A stretch of 62,823 nucleotides of DNA, from assembly GCA_015232365.1 (NCBI GenBank), contig JADFZU010000009.1, forward strand, positions 1 through 62,823. Reading direction: 5' to 3'. The DNA comes from Magnetococcales bacterium. Its GTDB lineage: Bacteria; Pseudomonadota; Magnetococcia; Magnetococcales; JADFYX01. Below, piece by piece: positions 27,714 through 36,328 of this stretch. Made by a program: the position numbers and the translations under genes. Within the stretch, counting starts at the first letter, position 1. Every line of letters begins with the position of its first letter. The notes beneath the pieces were generated by a model. The model was not told where the DNA came from. It did not search any database and worked only from the letters and a program-made list of their open reading frames with translations.

Positions 27714-27742
27714 TAAATCCAGGTTTAAGGTGTGGAGTGATT

Positions 27743-29182
27743 ATGGTTGACCCTCAACAGTATGAGTGTAATGTCTGCTCGTGGATCTACAACGAAAATC
27801 TTGGCGATCCAGATGGCGGTATCAAGCCTGGAACCCGTTGGCAGGATATTCCCGACGACTGGGAGTGTCCGGTCTGTGGCGTTGGCAAAGATAATTTTAC
27901 CGTTATCATCAAAAAGGTTGCTTCTGAGGTTGCTTCTGATGAGTTCTATCTTGCTCAGTGGGAACGTCAGTCAGATGAGCGGGAGGGTGATTTCCGCTCC
28001 ATATTGCAAAAGGCCATTACTGGTAAGGAGAGCATCTCTCCCATGCGCACCGGCAAATGGCAAAACCCTCTTGAGGACATTGTTTTTCTACCAGGTCAGC
28101 TAGCTAGACCACCAATAGATTTTCGAGATTTAAAACCCAGCCTTGCAGTTACCATCGGCCCAAAAGCCAGGAAGCCTCTAAAGTTGGATCTGCCGTTTTA
28201 TGTCTCGGACATGAGTTTTGGCTCTCTATCCAAAGAGGCGAAAATTGCTCTTGCCAAAGGTTCTGCTGCTATGGGAACCGCTATTTTTGGTGGTGAAGGA
28301 GGGCTGCTTGAAGAGGAGTATCAGGCAGCAAAGGCTTATGTTTTTGAATACTCCACCGGACGGTTTGGGGTTAGTGATGAGAACCTGAAGAGATCTCACG
28401 CTATTCAAATCAAGGTGGGGCAAGCGGCAAAAGCCGGGCTGGGGGGACATCTGTTGGCAGAGAAGGTTACTGCTGAGATAGCTGCGGCTCGTGGAGTACC
28501 TCCAGGGCAGGAGATAATCTCTCCTGCCAACCACCGTGATATTCTCACTAAAGAGGATCTGAAAAAGCGGGTGGATATGCTCCGTGAGGTTGGCGAAGGG
28601 GTTCCGGTAGGTGTTAAAATTGTTGCCGGACGGATCGAAGCCGATATCTCGGTTGCTATAGATGCTGGGGTGGATTTTATCACTATTGACTGTCATGGCG
28701 GTGGTACTGGAGCCGCCCCGGACCATATTAAGGACAATGTCTGTATTCCGCTGCCTCATGCCCTCATAAGAGCCAAGAAGGTGCTTGTCAGCAGAGGTAA
28801 GGAGGATGATGTCTCCTTGCTGGTTACCGGTGGAGTACGAACTTCAGCGGATATTGCCAAAGCTCTTGCTCTTGGGGCTGACTCTGTTGGGCTGGCTACC
28901 ACTGCCATGATAGGTATCGGTTGCCAGCAGTACCGGGTCTGTCATAAAGGTAAATGCCCGGTTGGAATAGCCACCCAAGATCCCGAGCTACGTGCCCGTT
29001 TTGATGTTGATAAATCTGCTGCTCTGTTGATAAATCTTTTTCATGTTTATGCTGATGAACTGGCCGATTTTATCCGCATATGCGGTAAAAGCCGGGTTGA
29101 GGATCTCTCCCAAGATGATCTTTGTGCTTTGACTCTAGAGGCTGCTGCTGCCGGGATATGTTTTGCCGGCCACTCCCAATAA
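27743..29182 (+). CDS. Rubredoxin - FMN-binding glutamate synthase-like fusion
   Basis: A 479-residue protein. Residues 1-55 are a rubredoxin ([11 protein letters not shown] and [13 protein letters not shown], four Cys around one Fe). The rest is the FMN-binding TIM barrel of the glutamate synthase large subunit ([44 protein letters not shown]). [15 protein letters not shown] supplies the three Cys for a 3Fe-4S cluster. The glutaminase and C-terminal structural domains of GltB are absent. The start is the ATG at 27743 preceded by GTGGAG; an upstream TTG would extend into the rubrerythrin end. The family is often called FMN-binding glutamate synthase. A redox role with rubrerythrin, not ammonia assimilation, is inferred from context. 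Confidence 0.9.
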   Translation: MVDPQQYECNVCSWIYNENLGDPDGGIKPGTRWQDIPDDWECPVCGVGKDNFTVIIKKVASEVASDEFYLAQWERQSDEREGDFRSILQKAITGKESISPMRTGKWQNPLEDIVFLPGQLARPPIDFRDLKPSLAVTIGPKARKPLKLDLPFYVSDMSFGSLSKEAKIALAKGSAAMGTAIFGGEGGLLEEEYQAAKAYVFEYSTGRFGVSDENLKRSHAIQIKVGQAAKAGLGGHLLAEKVTAEIAAARGVPPGQEIISPANHRDILTKEDLKKRVDMLREVGEGVPVGVKIVAGRIEADISVAIDAGVDFITIDCHGGGTGAAPDHIKDNVCIPLPHALIRAKKVLVSRGKEDDVSLLVTGGVRTSADIAKALALGADSVGLATTAMIGIGCQQYRVCHKGKCPVGIATQDPELRARFDVDKSAALLINLFHVYADELADFIRICGKSRVEDLSQDDLCALTLEAAAAGICFAGHSQ

Positions 29183-29194
29183 TACTACAAATCG

Positions 29195-29263
29195 TTGGGG
29201 CTTTGCCCCAAACTCCATTGGGAAGAGGCACGCCCCCTTCCCAAACCCATCCCATGATTTTTT
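29195..29263. terminator. Tandem GC-rich hairpins between convergent genes, with T-run
   Basis: Two stem-loops in tandem: TTGGGGC, TTT, GCCCCAA at 29195-29211, and TTGGGAAG, 11 bases, CTTCCCAA at 29218-29244. A run of seven T lies at 29257-29263. The pair follows the glutamate synthase-like gene and separates it from a convergent gene, so termination on the plus strand is the simplest role. The double-hairpin form with these sequences resembles a repeat seen between genes of several Pseudomonadota (from memory). Confidence 0.65.
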
Positions 29264-29291
29264 TGTAACTGCTTTTGAGTCGTTTACAAGG

Positions 29292-29741
29292 TTAATGCCA
29301 GTGCCGACGGTGGCGACGGTTTTTTTTATGGTACTTTACCGGGCTTTGCCGCTCTATAATAATGGTCTGGCTGCCGTATGATGGAGAGGTGTAGATAGTC
29401 CTGGTCTCTTGCCAGTTTCTACGGTGCGGGCTACGGTCTATTATTATGGTCTGCTGGTTATGTTGCGGATAAAAACTGCTCTCTGTAATCTGCTGCCGGC
29501 TTGGCCAGCTACTGCCAGACTCTCTCGGTTTGGCATACTGAGTGCCGATTATATAACCGGAAACCGCACCTATAATTGCATTTTTCCCCCTAACCTTTTT
29601 ATCCGGTCCAAACACCGAACCAAGCAGTGCCCCAGTGACTAAGCCCTGGACTCCAGCGGGAACATAAAATCCCTCTGCTTTTGCCGAACTGGCACTAAAT
29701 AACAGAATCAAAGCTAGAAACATACTCCCAAATTTTTGCAT
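29292..29741 (-). CDS. Exported glycine-zipper-type small protein
   Basis: A 149-residue protein with a clear signal peptide (KFGSMFLALILLFSASSAKA, cleavage near Ala-Glu). A glycine-rich hydrophobic stretch (GLVTGALLGSVFG, NAIIGAVSGYIIGTQYA) is typical of glycine-zipper or YMGG-like proteins that insert in the outer membrane or periplasmic face. The remainder is low-complexity with two similar TIII(D/E)R segments (QTIIIDRSPH and QTIIIERQSP) and a basic His/Arg-rich tail. Function is unknown. It is convergent with the glutamate synthase-like gene and has its own promoter region in 29742-29929. Confidence 0.72.
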   Translation of the reverse strand: MQKFGSMFLALILLFSASSAKAEGFYVPAGVQGLVTGALLGSVFGPDKKVRGKNAIIGAVSGYIIGTQYAKPRESGSSWPSRQQITESSFYPQHNQQTIIIDRSPHRRNWQETRTIYTSPSYGSQTIIIERQSPVKYHKKNRRHRRHWH

Positions 29742-29929
29742 TTTTCTCTCCTATAATAGTCAGGTCCGATAATTGATCTGTGACTACAAGGTGGGAAAAG
29801 TTCAAAATCAGTCTATTTTTAGCTTGATACTAATGGTATGAGCTTGACGGTAGTAGCCTGGGCCTCTGGAGCAGTGCAGCCTTTTGGTTGAGAGGTTGAA
29901 TCCCAGTATAGAACAACGTTGCAACGAGG

Positions 29930-31123
29930 CTACCACAACAGAGTTTTATTATGGATCAAGGTTAGGTCAAAGGAGTATTTGCCGAGGAATTTTTGCACAA
30001 GCTTGATATTTCTTGACTCGGCTACAGTGTAATAGGCTAACAAAAATAGCGAAATGCCTTTTGGTATGTATTCGTAGTTCTTCTCTTTTGGCGGTCCGTA
30101 AATTTGGATCGCCAGAGCTAAAACCGAGTGACGTTTTTTAAATAGCTGGGCTTCGATCTCGGCAATATTTTTAAAAACCTCCAGCTCAATAAGTCCAGAG
30201 AGCAGAGGCTCTATATTCTTGCCTTGATACATCAGCCGGGTGTTGTAGGTATCAGAGATTAGTTTGTCAAAATTACGGACCAGATTATTGGCTAGAATCA
30301 GGTTGTCAATGGTGTCAGTAGTCAATCCGTCTTCTGGGGCAGATAGTTTGATTTTATCTATCTTGTCTAGAGGTGGAAGGTTGGCTTGATGAATAAGCGG
30401 TCCAGAATTTTTACGGTTTTTTATATCCTCAGGAGCTTCATCACTTTTCATTGAGCTTTTGGGTTTGGCAGCCGGTTTTTTTCTGCCGGCAATTTTTTTA
30501 TCTTGCCTGTTCCAGTCGTATGGGCTTAGTGATTTACTGATGGTGTTTAGCTCTGAATCTGCCAACTCCACCATATAAGCGAGCTGGTTGAACTCCCTAA
30601 GATGCTCTTGGGGGAACTGATCGGCAGGATAGCCGATATGGTTGGCAATTTTTGACCAGGTATCTTGAAATAGAGAGAAAACCTGCACTTCAATTTGCAG
30701 ATCGGCAAACCGCTTGTACTCTTCTAGTTTAAGCCGCTCTTCACCAAGCTTCAAAACCAGAGAGGAGCCGGGATAGCCAAACGCTTCCGGGTCATCTTTC
30801 TCTTGGATGGTGACCTCAGATACGGTAAAAGCAGAGGTAAGCCGTCTTAGAACAAAAGCAACATCCTTTTCGTAGAAGGTAACAACCCTAAGTGCCATGA
30901 GGTTCTGCTGATCAGAGATAATAGGGTAGCTACCATCTGACAGTACGGCAACCTCCTTGCCCAGATCATCAACTGACTTTAGGTGGCCAGAGATCTGGAC
31001 CAAGCTTATTTTAGCTTCCTGGGAAATCAGCACATGAACAAGTGACTTGAAAATATCTATAAATTCAAGATAGTGTGCACGTTTTTCCTTGTAAATGCCA
31101 ACAGTCGCCTTAGGTGTAGTCAT
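29930..31123 (-). CDS. Degenerate RelA/SpoT-like protein B
   Basis: A 397-residue cytosolic protein. Residues about 15-200 align by eye with the (p)ppGpp synthetase fold of RelA/SpoT-domain proteins: LMALRVVTFYEKDVAFVLRR, DPEAFGYPGSSLVLKL, LQIEVQVFSLFQDTWSKI, and the closing YMVELADSELN helix. Key catalytic positions differ. The usual GY.S.H is GYPGSS (116-121), E(I/V)Q(I/V)RT is EVQVFS (145-150) and WAEIEH is WSKIAN (156-161). Synthetase activity is therefore unlikely. A charged linker and a second conserved domain (NLILANNLVRNFDKLISDTY, IPKGISLFLLAYY) follow and match the upstream neighbour. The two are tandem paralogues 17 bases apart and appear to be the last genes of an operon. A regulatory or nucleotide-sensing role is only a guess. 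Confidence 0.75.
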   Translation of the reverse strand: MTTPKATVGIYKEKRAHYLEFIDIFKSLVHVLISQEAKISLVQISGHLKSVDDLGKEVAVLSDGSYPIISDQQNLMALRVVTFYEKDVAFVLRRLTSAFTVSEVTIQEKDDPEAFGYPGSSLVLKLGEERLKLEEYKRFADLQIEVQVFSLFQDTWSKIANHIGYPADQFPQEHLREFNQLAYMVELADSELNTISKSLSPYDWNRQDKKIAGRKKPAAKPKSSMKSDEAPEDIKNRKNSGPLIHQANLPPLDKIDKIKLSAPEDGLTTDTIDNLILANNLVRNFDKLISDTYNTRLMYQGKNIEPLLSGLIELEVFKNIAEIEAQLFKKRHSVLALAIQIYGPPKEKNYEYIPKGISLFLLAYYTVAESRNIKLVQKFLGKYSFDLTLIHNKTLLW

Positions 31124-31140
31124 GGCACAGCTTATCTGCT

Positions 31141-32304
31141 CTAAGTTGATTTATTATTAACAGAATGGTGAACAATAGTGGTTATTTTATCTATGGCCTC
31201 TCTATCTTCGCCATCTTTAGCCACTGCATGTAACACCATCAAAATAGAGACACCGCGAGGAATGGTAAACGGGGTATCATCCAGGGGTTTTTTGATTAAA
31301 TCTTCTGCTTGCCAGAATATCATTTTTTCATGTTGGTTGATAAACTTTAGCAGGCTATCATTTGATGGGATGTGAAACGCACCGGACTCTTCACAAAGCC
31401 GCTCAATAAATACCGTATCAAATTTAAGCCGGGTAGAGAATGCATCAGAGATCAAACGGTCAACCCGGCGAACAACCGGATCATCAAGAATCAACTTGCC
31501 AACCCTTTCCGGGGTTAAGACCAACTCCGGCTCTGCTTCAGCTTTTGCGGTAAGTTTTTTTCTTAGTGAAATAGCCGGCCCGTCTGGTTTGATGATCTTT
31601 CTATCTACTGTTAGTGGCTCTTGTTCTGAGTCATCATCACCAGGTGGCGGGGTGAATTTAGTCACCTCATCGGGCTTTCTGGCTTCAGCTAGGGGCAGGG
31701 TTTTTTTGAGCTGGTTTAGCTCTCGGTCGGCTAGCTCAAAAAGGCCGACTATACGCTCTGTTGGCCTGAGTTGATGGTAGGGAATTGAGTTTTTGTCAAT
31801 AGCCAGCCGGTTTTGAATTCTTCCCCAGGTATGTTGCAGCAGCGAGGAGACCTTAACCTTCACCTTGCACTCTTTAAAACAGCGATATTCTATCCACTCC
31901 AGACGGCTATCCATCATGCGGACGATATAGGTTGGGGAGAGATAGCCAAAACGTTTGGGGTCTTGCACTGCCGCTCTATCGACCACCCCTTCGATCATTT
32001 TAAATTCAGTATCTAAAACATGGGAAACAGCGTGGACATCATCTTCAAAAAAGGTGAGAATCTCCACCTCGACAAAGTCATCAATCTCCTCAATAGAGCT
32101 TGCTACCAAGCCATTTTTAAGTTTGCTCTGTAGGGTTTCATGACTCATAACCGAGCCTTCAAAAGAGAAAACACCAAGATCGTTCTCTTTTATAAACTCA
32201 CCTAAAAAGCGCAGGATCATCACTAGAAAATCATCATATAATTTTCTCTTTTGATCGTACTCTAAAAGGAGCTTACGGTTTAAGCGTTGATCTGTTCCAG
32301 TCAT
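31141..32304 (-). CDS. Degenerate RelA/SpoT-like protein A
   Basis: A 387-residue paralogue of the next gene. The RelA/SpoT synthetase-like fold is readable (VEVEILTFFEDDVHAVSHVL, DPKRFGYLSPTYIVRM, VKVKVSSLLQHTWGRIQNRL, LFELADRELNQL). The catalytic His of GY.S.H is Thr125, the EIQIRT strand reads KVKVSS (149-154) and the WAEIEH motif is WGRIQN (160-165), so pyrophosphate transfer is not expected. An early SxxxLQSKLKNG resembles the ATP-side S..SL..K motif. The C-terminal domain (KLILDDPVVRRVDRLISDAF, IPRGVSILMVLHAVAK) is shared with the paralogue. It starts 15 bases after the 62-residue gene. A heterodimer of the two paralogues is possible but untested. Confidence 0.75.
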   Translation of the reverse strand: MTGTDQRLNRKLLLEYDQKRKLYDDFLVMILRFLGEFIKENDLGVFSFEGSVMSHETLQSKLKNGLVASSIEEIDDFVEVEILTFFEDDVHAVSHVLDTEFKMIEGVVDRAAVQDPKRFGYLSPTYIVRMMDSRLEWIEYRCFKECKVKVKVSSLLQHTWGRIQNRLAIDKNSIPYHQLRPTERIVGLFELADRELNQLKKTLPLAEARKPDEVTKFTPPPGDDDSEQEPLTVDRKIIKPDGPAISLRKKLTAKAEAEPELVLTPERVGKLILDDPVVRRVDRLISDAFSTRLKFDTVFIERLCEESGAFHIPSNDSLLKFINQHEKMIFWQAEDLIKKPLDDTPFTIPRGVSILMVLHAVAKDGEDREAIDKITTIVHHSVNNKST

Positions 32305-32319
32305 GGAAAATTACTCAAT

Positions 32320-32508
32320 CTAAGCGGGCATGAATTTACGATAGTAGTAGTCTAGAATACCATCAAGCTGCTTGCGTTTTTTGGCATCAAAAATATCAGA
32401 TTCAACCAGTCCCTCACGGTTTAAACGTACAACCAGTTTATTATAGACCCGCGGCATCCCTTTGAGAAGGTCGAGTTTCAACTGTGTTACATCGGAATGT
32501 TCCCACAT
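32320..32508 (-). CDS. Conserved-looking 62-residue protein of unknown function
   Basis: A small charged, mostly helical protein beginning MWEHSDVTQLKLDLLKG and ending LDYYYRKFMPA, with no Cys. The start is the ATG at 32508, eight bases after a good AGGAG. A TTG six codons upstream lies over that site and is rejected. It sits between the radical SAM gene (94 bases upstream) and the first RelA/SpoT-like gene (15 bases downstream), all on the minus strand. I do not recognise a family. It could be a small partner of the degenerate synthetases, or less likely a peptide substrate of the radical SAM enzyme. The good ribosome binding site and tight spacing support it being a real gene. Confidence 0.65.
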   Translation of the reverse strand: MWEHSDVTQLKLDLLKGMPRVYNKLVVRLNREGLVESDIFDAKKRKQLDGILDYYYRKFMPA

Positions 32509-32602
32509 CTGTTTGGCTCCTGGCAAAATTTCTTTTTTTAAAATTATTGAACATCACGCAGAGGAGCCAACCGCAAAATTTGTGCCGAGCTTTATTTTAA
32601 CT

Positions 32603-34210
32603 TTATGGAGCACTCTCAATCAGCCGCTTTGTCAGGTGGAGTCGCATAGCTGCAGACTCGGTTAACTGATGGAAGAGGTGGTGGGGTCCTGTTGCTCGTT
32701 TTACTAGTGATTTCATATCATTATGTAACTGGGAATAGTATTGTAAAAGTGTGGGGTCAAACCTGTTGATAGCAGCTAGAAGAGGATCTTTTTTATATCT
32801 GGCAAAAACCTTTTCCGGCTCTCTGTAGAGGTTGCCAATCCAGAAGTGAGTGGCAGAAAAAAGCGTCACGGAACCGTCATACCAGACCATGGGGTCAATA
32901 TCAAATCCATCTCCGGCTGGAGGGCCGTTTGTTAAAACATGCTCTAGGTAGTTCCGTTCATTAATATATTCGCTAGGGTCTAACAGGGCGGCTCGGCCAT
33001 AAGCGTCTATGCTGGAACTCATCATCTGAATTGTTTGGTCTGGGTGGCTCTGCAGGGTAAAAAAAACATCGCGAATGACCCCTCCCTCTACCCCAGGGTT
33101 GACCGGATCGGCTTTGACCCGTGGTGAGGTCTGCCAGCTTATGCTGGCAATGGGGTGGCCCATGCTGGACAGGGTTTTGCTCAGGCGGGAAAATACCCCA
33201 TATTTAACTATATTATCAGAAAAGTTAAGCCGGTTCTGTTTATGGAGCAGAACCAGCTTGATCTCAGGGTAGTTTAGAGAGCTAATCAGCAGATTGGCAA
33301 TATTGGCGACCGGAATCCGCTCTTTTAACTGCCCGTTTTCATCACTGATAATCTCTTGATGGTACTCATCAAAGCTGATTTGTAAAATAACCTCAGCAGC
33401 TAAAAAACCCTTGGGGCGGTTTTTTAATGCTTGGCGGATTGCCTGTAACAGAGCTTCAGCACCGGTTCTGGATGTGGCAATAGAGCCGTTTAATAAAATA
33501 GCAAACAAACCTATGTCTCCCATCTCTTTGATAGCCCGGTAAAACTCCGGCATGTGTTGGGTTAAATCGCCACCGGTAAAGAGAATGTTGCTGGTCTCAG
33601 CGTTTATTATTTTTAATAGGGGGGCTGGGTCGGGCAGGCTCTTCATGGGTTGCCGCCAGACAAACATACAGTGCCGGCAGTTTGCCGGGCAGCTCATGTG
33701 GGGAATAAAACCAACTTTTGCAAAGGGGCGGTTGCTAGCAAAGTTATCCGGCAGGCCATCAACCAAGGCCACTCTCTCCTGGTCCAGCTCTCCGCCAACC
33801 TCTTTACTGCGAAGCTTTTGTTTGGTTTGAATCTGCCGCACCGACTCATTATAGGAGTGGTTGAAAATATTTAGTTTCTGCCACTGGTCGCAAATCTCAT
33901 CTGAGGAAACAGACAGACCATCGCTTCTGTTCCTGAATTTGACAAGCTCCTTAATGTAGGTGGTTGTACTGCTGTTGGTTAAAATTATTTTGGTTAGCTC
34001 CGGGGTTGATTCCTTGAGTACCAATGAGAGGACTACAGCTCTAAATGGCGGCTGGATCTCACGGTGCAGCCAGGCAAATAGGTAGATATCCACCAGCAAT
34101 CCATAAGGGTCTTGGTGGCTATTGGTAAAAAGCTGCAGTGCCTCTTTTAGCCGTCGCTGCTGCCAGGCCAGATACTCATTTGCCAGCGGGCTTGCCGGAG
34201 GAGTGTTCAT
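32603..34210 (-). CDS. Radical SAM protein
   Basis: A 535-residue protein. A helical N-terminal part (about 1-160) precedes a radical SAM core with the 4Fe-4S motif Cys174-x3-Cys178-x2-Cys181 (MSCPANCRHCMF). It is followed by the glycine-rich SAM-binding strand (NILFTGGDL) and further TIM-barrel strands (VILQISFDEYHQE). I see no extra Cys-rich SPASM or twitch domain, so one cluster only. The reaction is unknown. The ATG overlaps the glycosyltransferase stop by four bases (ATGA), so translation is coupled. Co-occurrence with a glycosyltransferase, a tiny protein and two degraded RelA/SpoT-like genes defines an unusual operon. Alternatives include a nucleotide- or sugar-modifying enzyme. Confidence 0.85.
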   Translation of the reverse strand: MNTPPASPLANEYLAWQQRRLKEALQLFTNSHQDPYGLLVDIYLFAWLHREIQPPFRAVVLSLVLKESTPELTKIILTNSSTTTYIKELVKFRNRSDGLSVSSDEICDQWQKLNIFNHSYNESVRQIQTKQKLRSKEVGGELDQERVALVDGLPDNFASNRPFAKVGFIPHMSCPANCRHCMFVWRQPMKSLPDPAPLLKIINAETSNILFTGGDLTQHMPEFYRAIKEMGDIGLFAILLNGSIATSRTGAEALLQAIRQALKNRPKGFLAAEVILQISFDEYHQEIISDENGQLKERIPVANIANLLISSLNYPEIKLVLLHKQNRLNFSDNIVKYGVFSRLSKTLSSMGHPIASISWQTSPRVKADPVNPGVEGGVIRDVFFTLQSHPDQTIQMMSSSIDAYGRAALLDPSEYINERNYLEHVLTNGPPAGDGFDIDPMVWYDGSVTLFSATHFWIGNLYREPEKVFARYKKDPLLAAINRFDPTLLQYYSQLHNDMKSLVKRATGPHHLFHQLTESAAMRLHLTKRLIESAP

Positions 34211-35256
34211 TTACTGTTATGCTCCCTGATCGCAAAATATAGGGCTGTCAGCTTAAACCAGATCCAGGTTAGCAGAGCTGTTAACAGGTCAAATGGTAAA
34301 AAATTGGTTAACGGTCTGAAAACCCGGTCGTGAAAAGCCAAAAAAGGTCTTTTTTGCCAGTTAAACCTGTTGGTAGCGATCAGATCCATCAAAAAAAATA
34401 GCTGCCATGCCGCTTCACGGACATAAGCCCCAATTCGCCGCCAGTGGGCAATCTCTTCTTTTATGCCAAGCTCTCGGTGCATGGTGTTGATAAGTTTGAA
34501 AAATGGGGTCATTTTGAGTTGGACAGAGCTATCCTGTTGCCGGTATACCGTAGCGGCCCTGGCAAAAAAAACCTCAAATCCGGTGTGGTGAAAAGCCATG
34601 ATAATTGCATTTAAAATCATCCGTCGCCCCAGACCCTCAACTTTAAAACGCCGGGCAGAGGTGATCAATGTTCCCGGCAGGGTGATCCACACCCCTAACT
34701 GATAGATCTGGCTGGCTAAAATTTGATCCTCTAAAAATGGTAATTTTTGGGAAAATCCACCAAGTTGCCAAAAAAAATCCCGGCTTATTAAAAATCCTTG
34801 GTCGCCATTGGTGCATTGGGGGCGGTTAAGTGCGGTTTTGGCTTCGTAAAATCTAAATACTCCTTGGCGATTCTCTGGCTGCTGGTTGAATTGCAGGGTA
34901 AAATGTCCTGCTATCAGTCCATGAGCCAAAATTTGTGCATTTTTGTTCCAGCAATTAATAGCATCTATTAAGAGGGTAGGGGTGGTAAGGGTGGAGTCAG
35001 CGTGGAGAAATAGCAGCAGACCGGCCTTTGCAATTTTGGCTCCACTGTTCATCTGCACTCCACGCCCTGGTTGGCTCGCAATGCAAATAGCCCCCAAACT
35101 ACCAGCTATGGCAGGGGCTTCATCATTAGATCCGCCATCGGCAACAATAACCTCTAATGTGCAACCGGTCTGCTTTTGGATCTGTTCAAGTAGTGCCGGT
35201 AAATTGGCTACTTCGTTCAATACCGGAATGATTATTGAAAGTTGAGGGGAGGACAT
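34207..35256 (-). CDS. Family 2 glycosyltransferase (TIGR04283-like) with membrane C-terminal extension
   Basis: A 349-residue protein. Residues 1-230 form a GT-A glycosyltransferase of family 2: SIIIPVLNEVANLPALLEQI, VIVADGGSNDE, GRGVQMNSGAK, and the nucleotide-sugar site FLHADS. These are the signatures of the TIGR04283 group, named for arsenosugar loci. The group is usually near 230 residues. Here about 110 extra residues include hydrophobic segments (AAWQLFFLMDLIA, LLTALLTWIWFKLTALYFAI) that should attach it to the membrane. No arsenic genes are present, so arsenosugar synthesis is not implied. It is the first gene of the five-gene run and is divergent from ftsY. Confidence 0.85.
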   Translation of the reverse strand: MSSPQLSIIIPVLNEVANLPALLEQIQKQTGCTLEVIVADGGSNDEAPAIAGSLGAICIASQPGRGVQMNSGAKIAKAGLLLFLHADSTLTTPTLLIDAINCWNKNAQILAHGLIAGHFTLQFNQQPENRQGVFRFYEAKTALNRPQCTNGDQGFLISRDFFWQLGGFSQKLPFLEDQILASQIYQLGVWITLPGTLITSARRFKVEGLGRRMILNAIIMAFHHTGFEVFFARAATVYRQQDSSVQLKMTPFFKLINTMHRELGIKEEIAHWRRIGAYVREAAWQLFFLMDLIATNRFNWQKRPFLAFHDRVFRPLTNFLPFDLLTALLTWIWFKLTALYFAIREHNSK

Positions 35257-35402
35257 GTTACAATTACCGACTCCACAAATTTACTGCCGACTCTGGAGTA
35301 TAAATCACCACCGTTATCAGAGATGCTATCGCTCCTGTAAACGGCATGTTATCGCTTAAAGATTTGATGCACAACCGTCTCGTTGGTTTAGGACTTGAAT
35401 AA

Positions 35403-36308
35403 ATGTCTTTTTTTAAAAAGCTTAAAACCGGATTAACAAAAACCAGGGCACAGTTTACCAAGGGGCTGGATGCGATTATTCCAGGCCGAACGGTTGATGA
35501 CGAGCTTTTGGAAGAGTTGGAAGATCTGTTGATCACTTCGGACTTTGGTCTGGACACCTCGGTCTCGATAATTGCTGAGACCCGAGAGCGGTTTCGGAGT
35601 GTTAAAGGTAATGAAGCCGAGGCTTTTCGTGAGGTGTTGAAAGAGGTTGTCCGGGACCGCCTGCTGGCAGTAAACGTCCCAGAGGCAGAGATCGACAAAC
35701 CACCAAGGGTTATTTTGGTTGTCGGTGTAAACGGCGTCGGGAAGACCACCACCATCGGCAAGATGGCTGCTCACTATACTGGCCAGGGGAAAAAGGTGCT
35801 GCTGGCAGCCGGAGACACCTTTCGGGCGGCGGCTGTTGAGCAGTTGCAGGAGTGGGGCCGACGGAGCAACTGTCCTGTTGTCTCCCAGGGTGCTAATGCC
35901 GATAGTGCATCGGTAATTTATGATGCCCATGGAGCCTCAATAGCCAGGGGGATGGATATTCTTTTAGCCGATACCGCTGGACGGCTCCACACCAAATCCC
36001 ACTTGATGGATGAACTTAAAAAAATCAAACGGGTTTTAGGCCAGCAGGATCTTAACTCTCCCCATGAGGTGTTGATGGTTTTAGATGCCACAACCGGGCA
36101 GAACGCCATTAGTCAGGTTAAACATTTCCATAAAGATATGGAGTTGACAGGTTTGGTAGTCACCAAGCTGGACGGAACCGCCAAAGGTGGAGTGCTGGTC
36201 AGCCTTAGTGAACAGTTTGCACTGCCTATTAAGTTTATCGGGGTTGGTGAAGGGATTGACGATTTAAAACCTTTTGATCCGGTGCAGTTTGCCGATGCTC
36301 TATTTTAA
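35403..36308 (+). CDS. ftsY: Signal recognition particle receptor FtsY
   Basis: A 301-residue SRP receptor GTPase that docks ribosome-SRP complexes at the inner membrane. The N domain helices (residues about 1-95, DDELLEELEDLLITSDFG) precede the G domain with G1 VGVNGVGKTTTIGKMA, the DTFRAAAVEQL motif, G3 DTAGRLHTK and G4 TKLDGTAKGG. The long acidic A domain of enterobacterial FtsY is missing, so this is the short form with only an amphipathic N-terminus (MSFFKKLKTGL). The start ATG follows an in-frame spacer without a strong ribosome binding site. slt begins 20 bases after the stop, so co-transcription is likely. Confidence 0.97.
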   Translation: MSFFKKLKTGLTKTRAQFTKGLDAIIPGRTVDDELLEELEDLLITSDFGLDTSVSIIAETRERFRSVKGNEAEAFREVLKEVVRDRLLAVNVPEAEIDKPPRVILVVGVNGVGKTTTIGKMAAHYTGQGKKVLLAAGDTFRAAAVEQLQEWGRRSNCPVVSQGANADSASVIYDAHGASIARGMDILLADTAGRLHTKSHLMDELKKIKRVLGQQDLNSPHEVLMVLDATTGQNAISQVKHFHKDMELTGLVVTKLDGTAKGGVLVSLSEQFALPIKFIGVGEGIDDLKPFDPVQFADALF

Positions 36309-36328
36309 TACTGGGTTATGACACTATT

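Noticed and set aside
29840-29930. tRNA-like T-arm string GGTTGAATCCC at about 29894
   Set aside because: No acceptor stem, anticodon arm or D-arm can be built around it.
29930-32304. Active (p)ppGpp synthetases
   Set aside because: Several residues essential for synthesis are replaced in both paralogues; called degenerate instead.
34207-35256. Arsenosugar biosynthesis locus
   Set aside because: The family name comes from arsenic loci, but no arsenic gene (arsM, arsS and the like) is adjacent.
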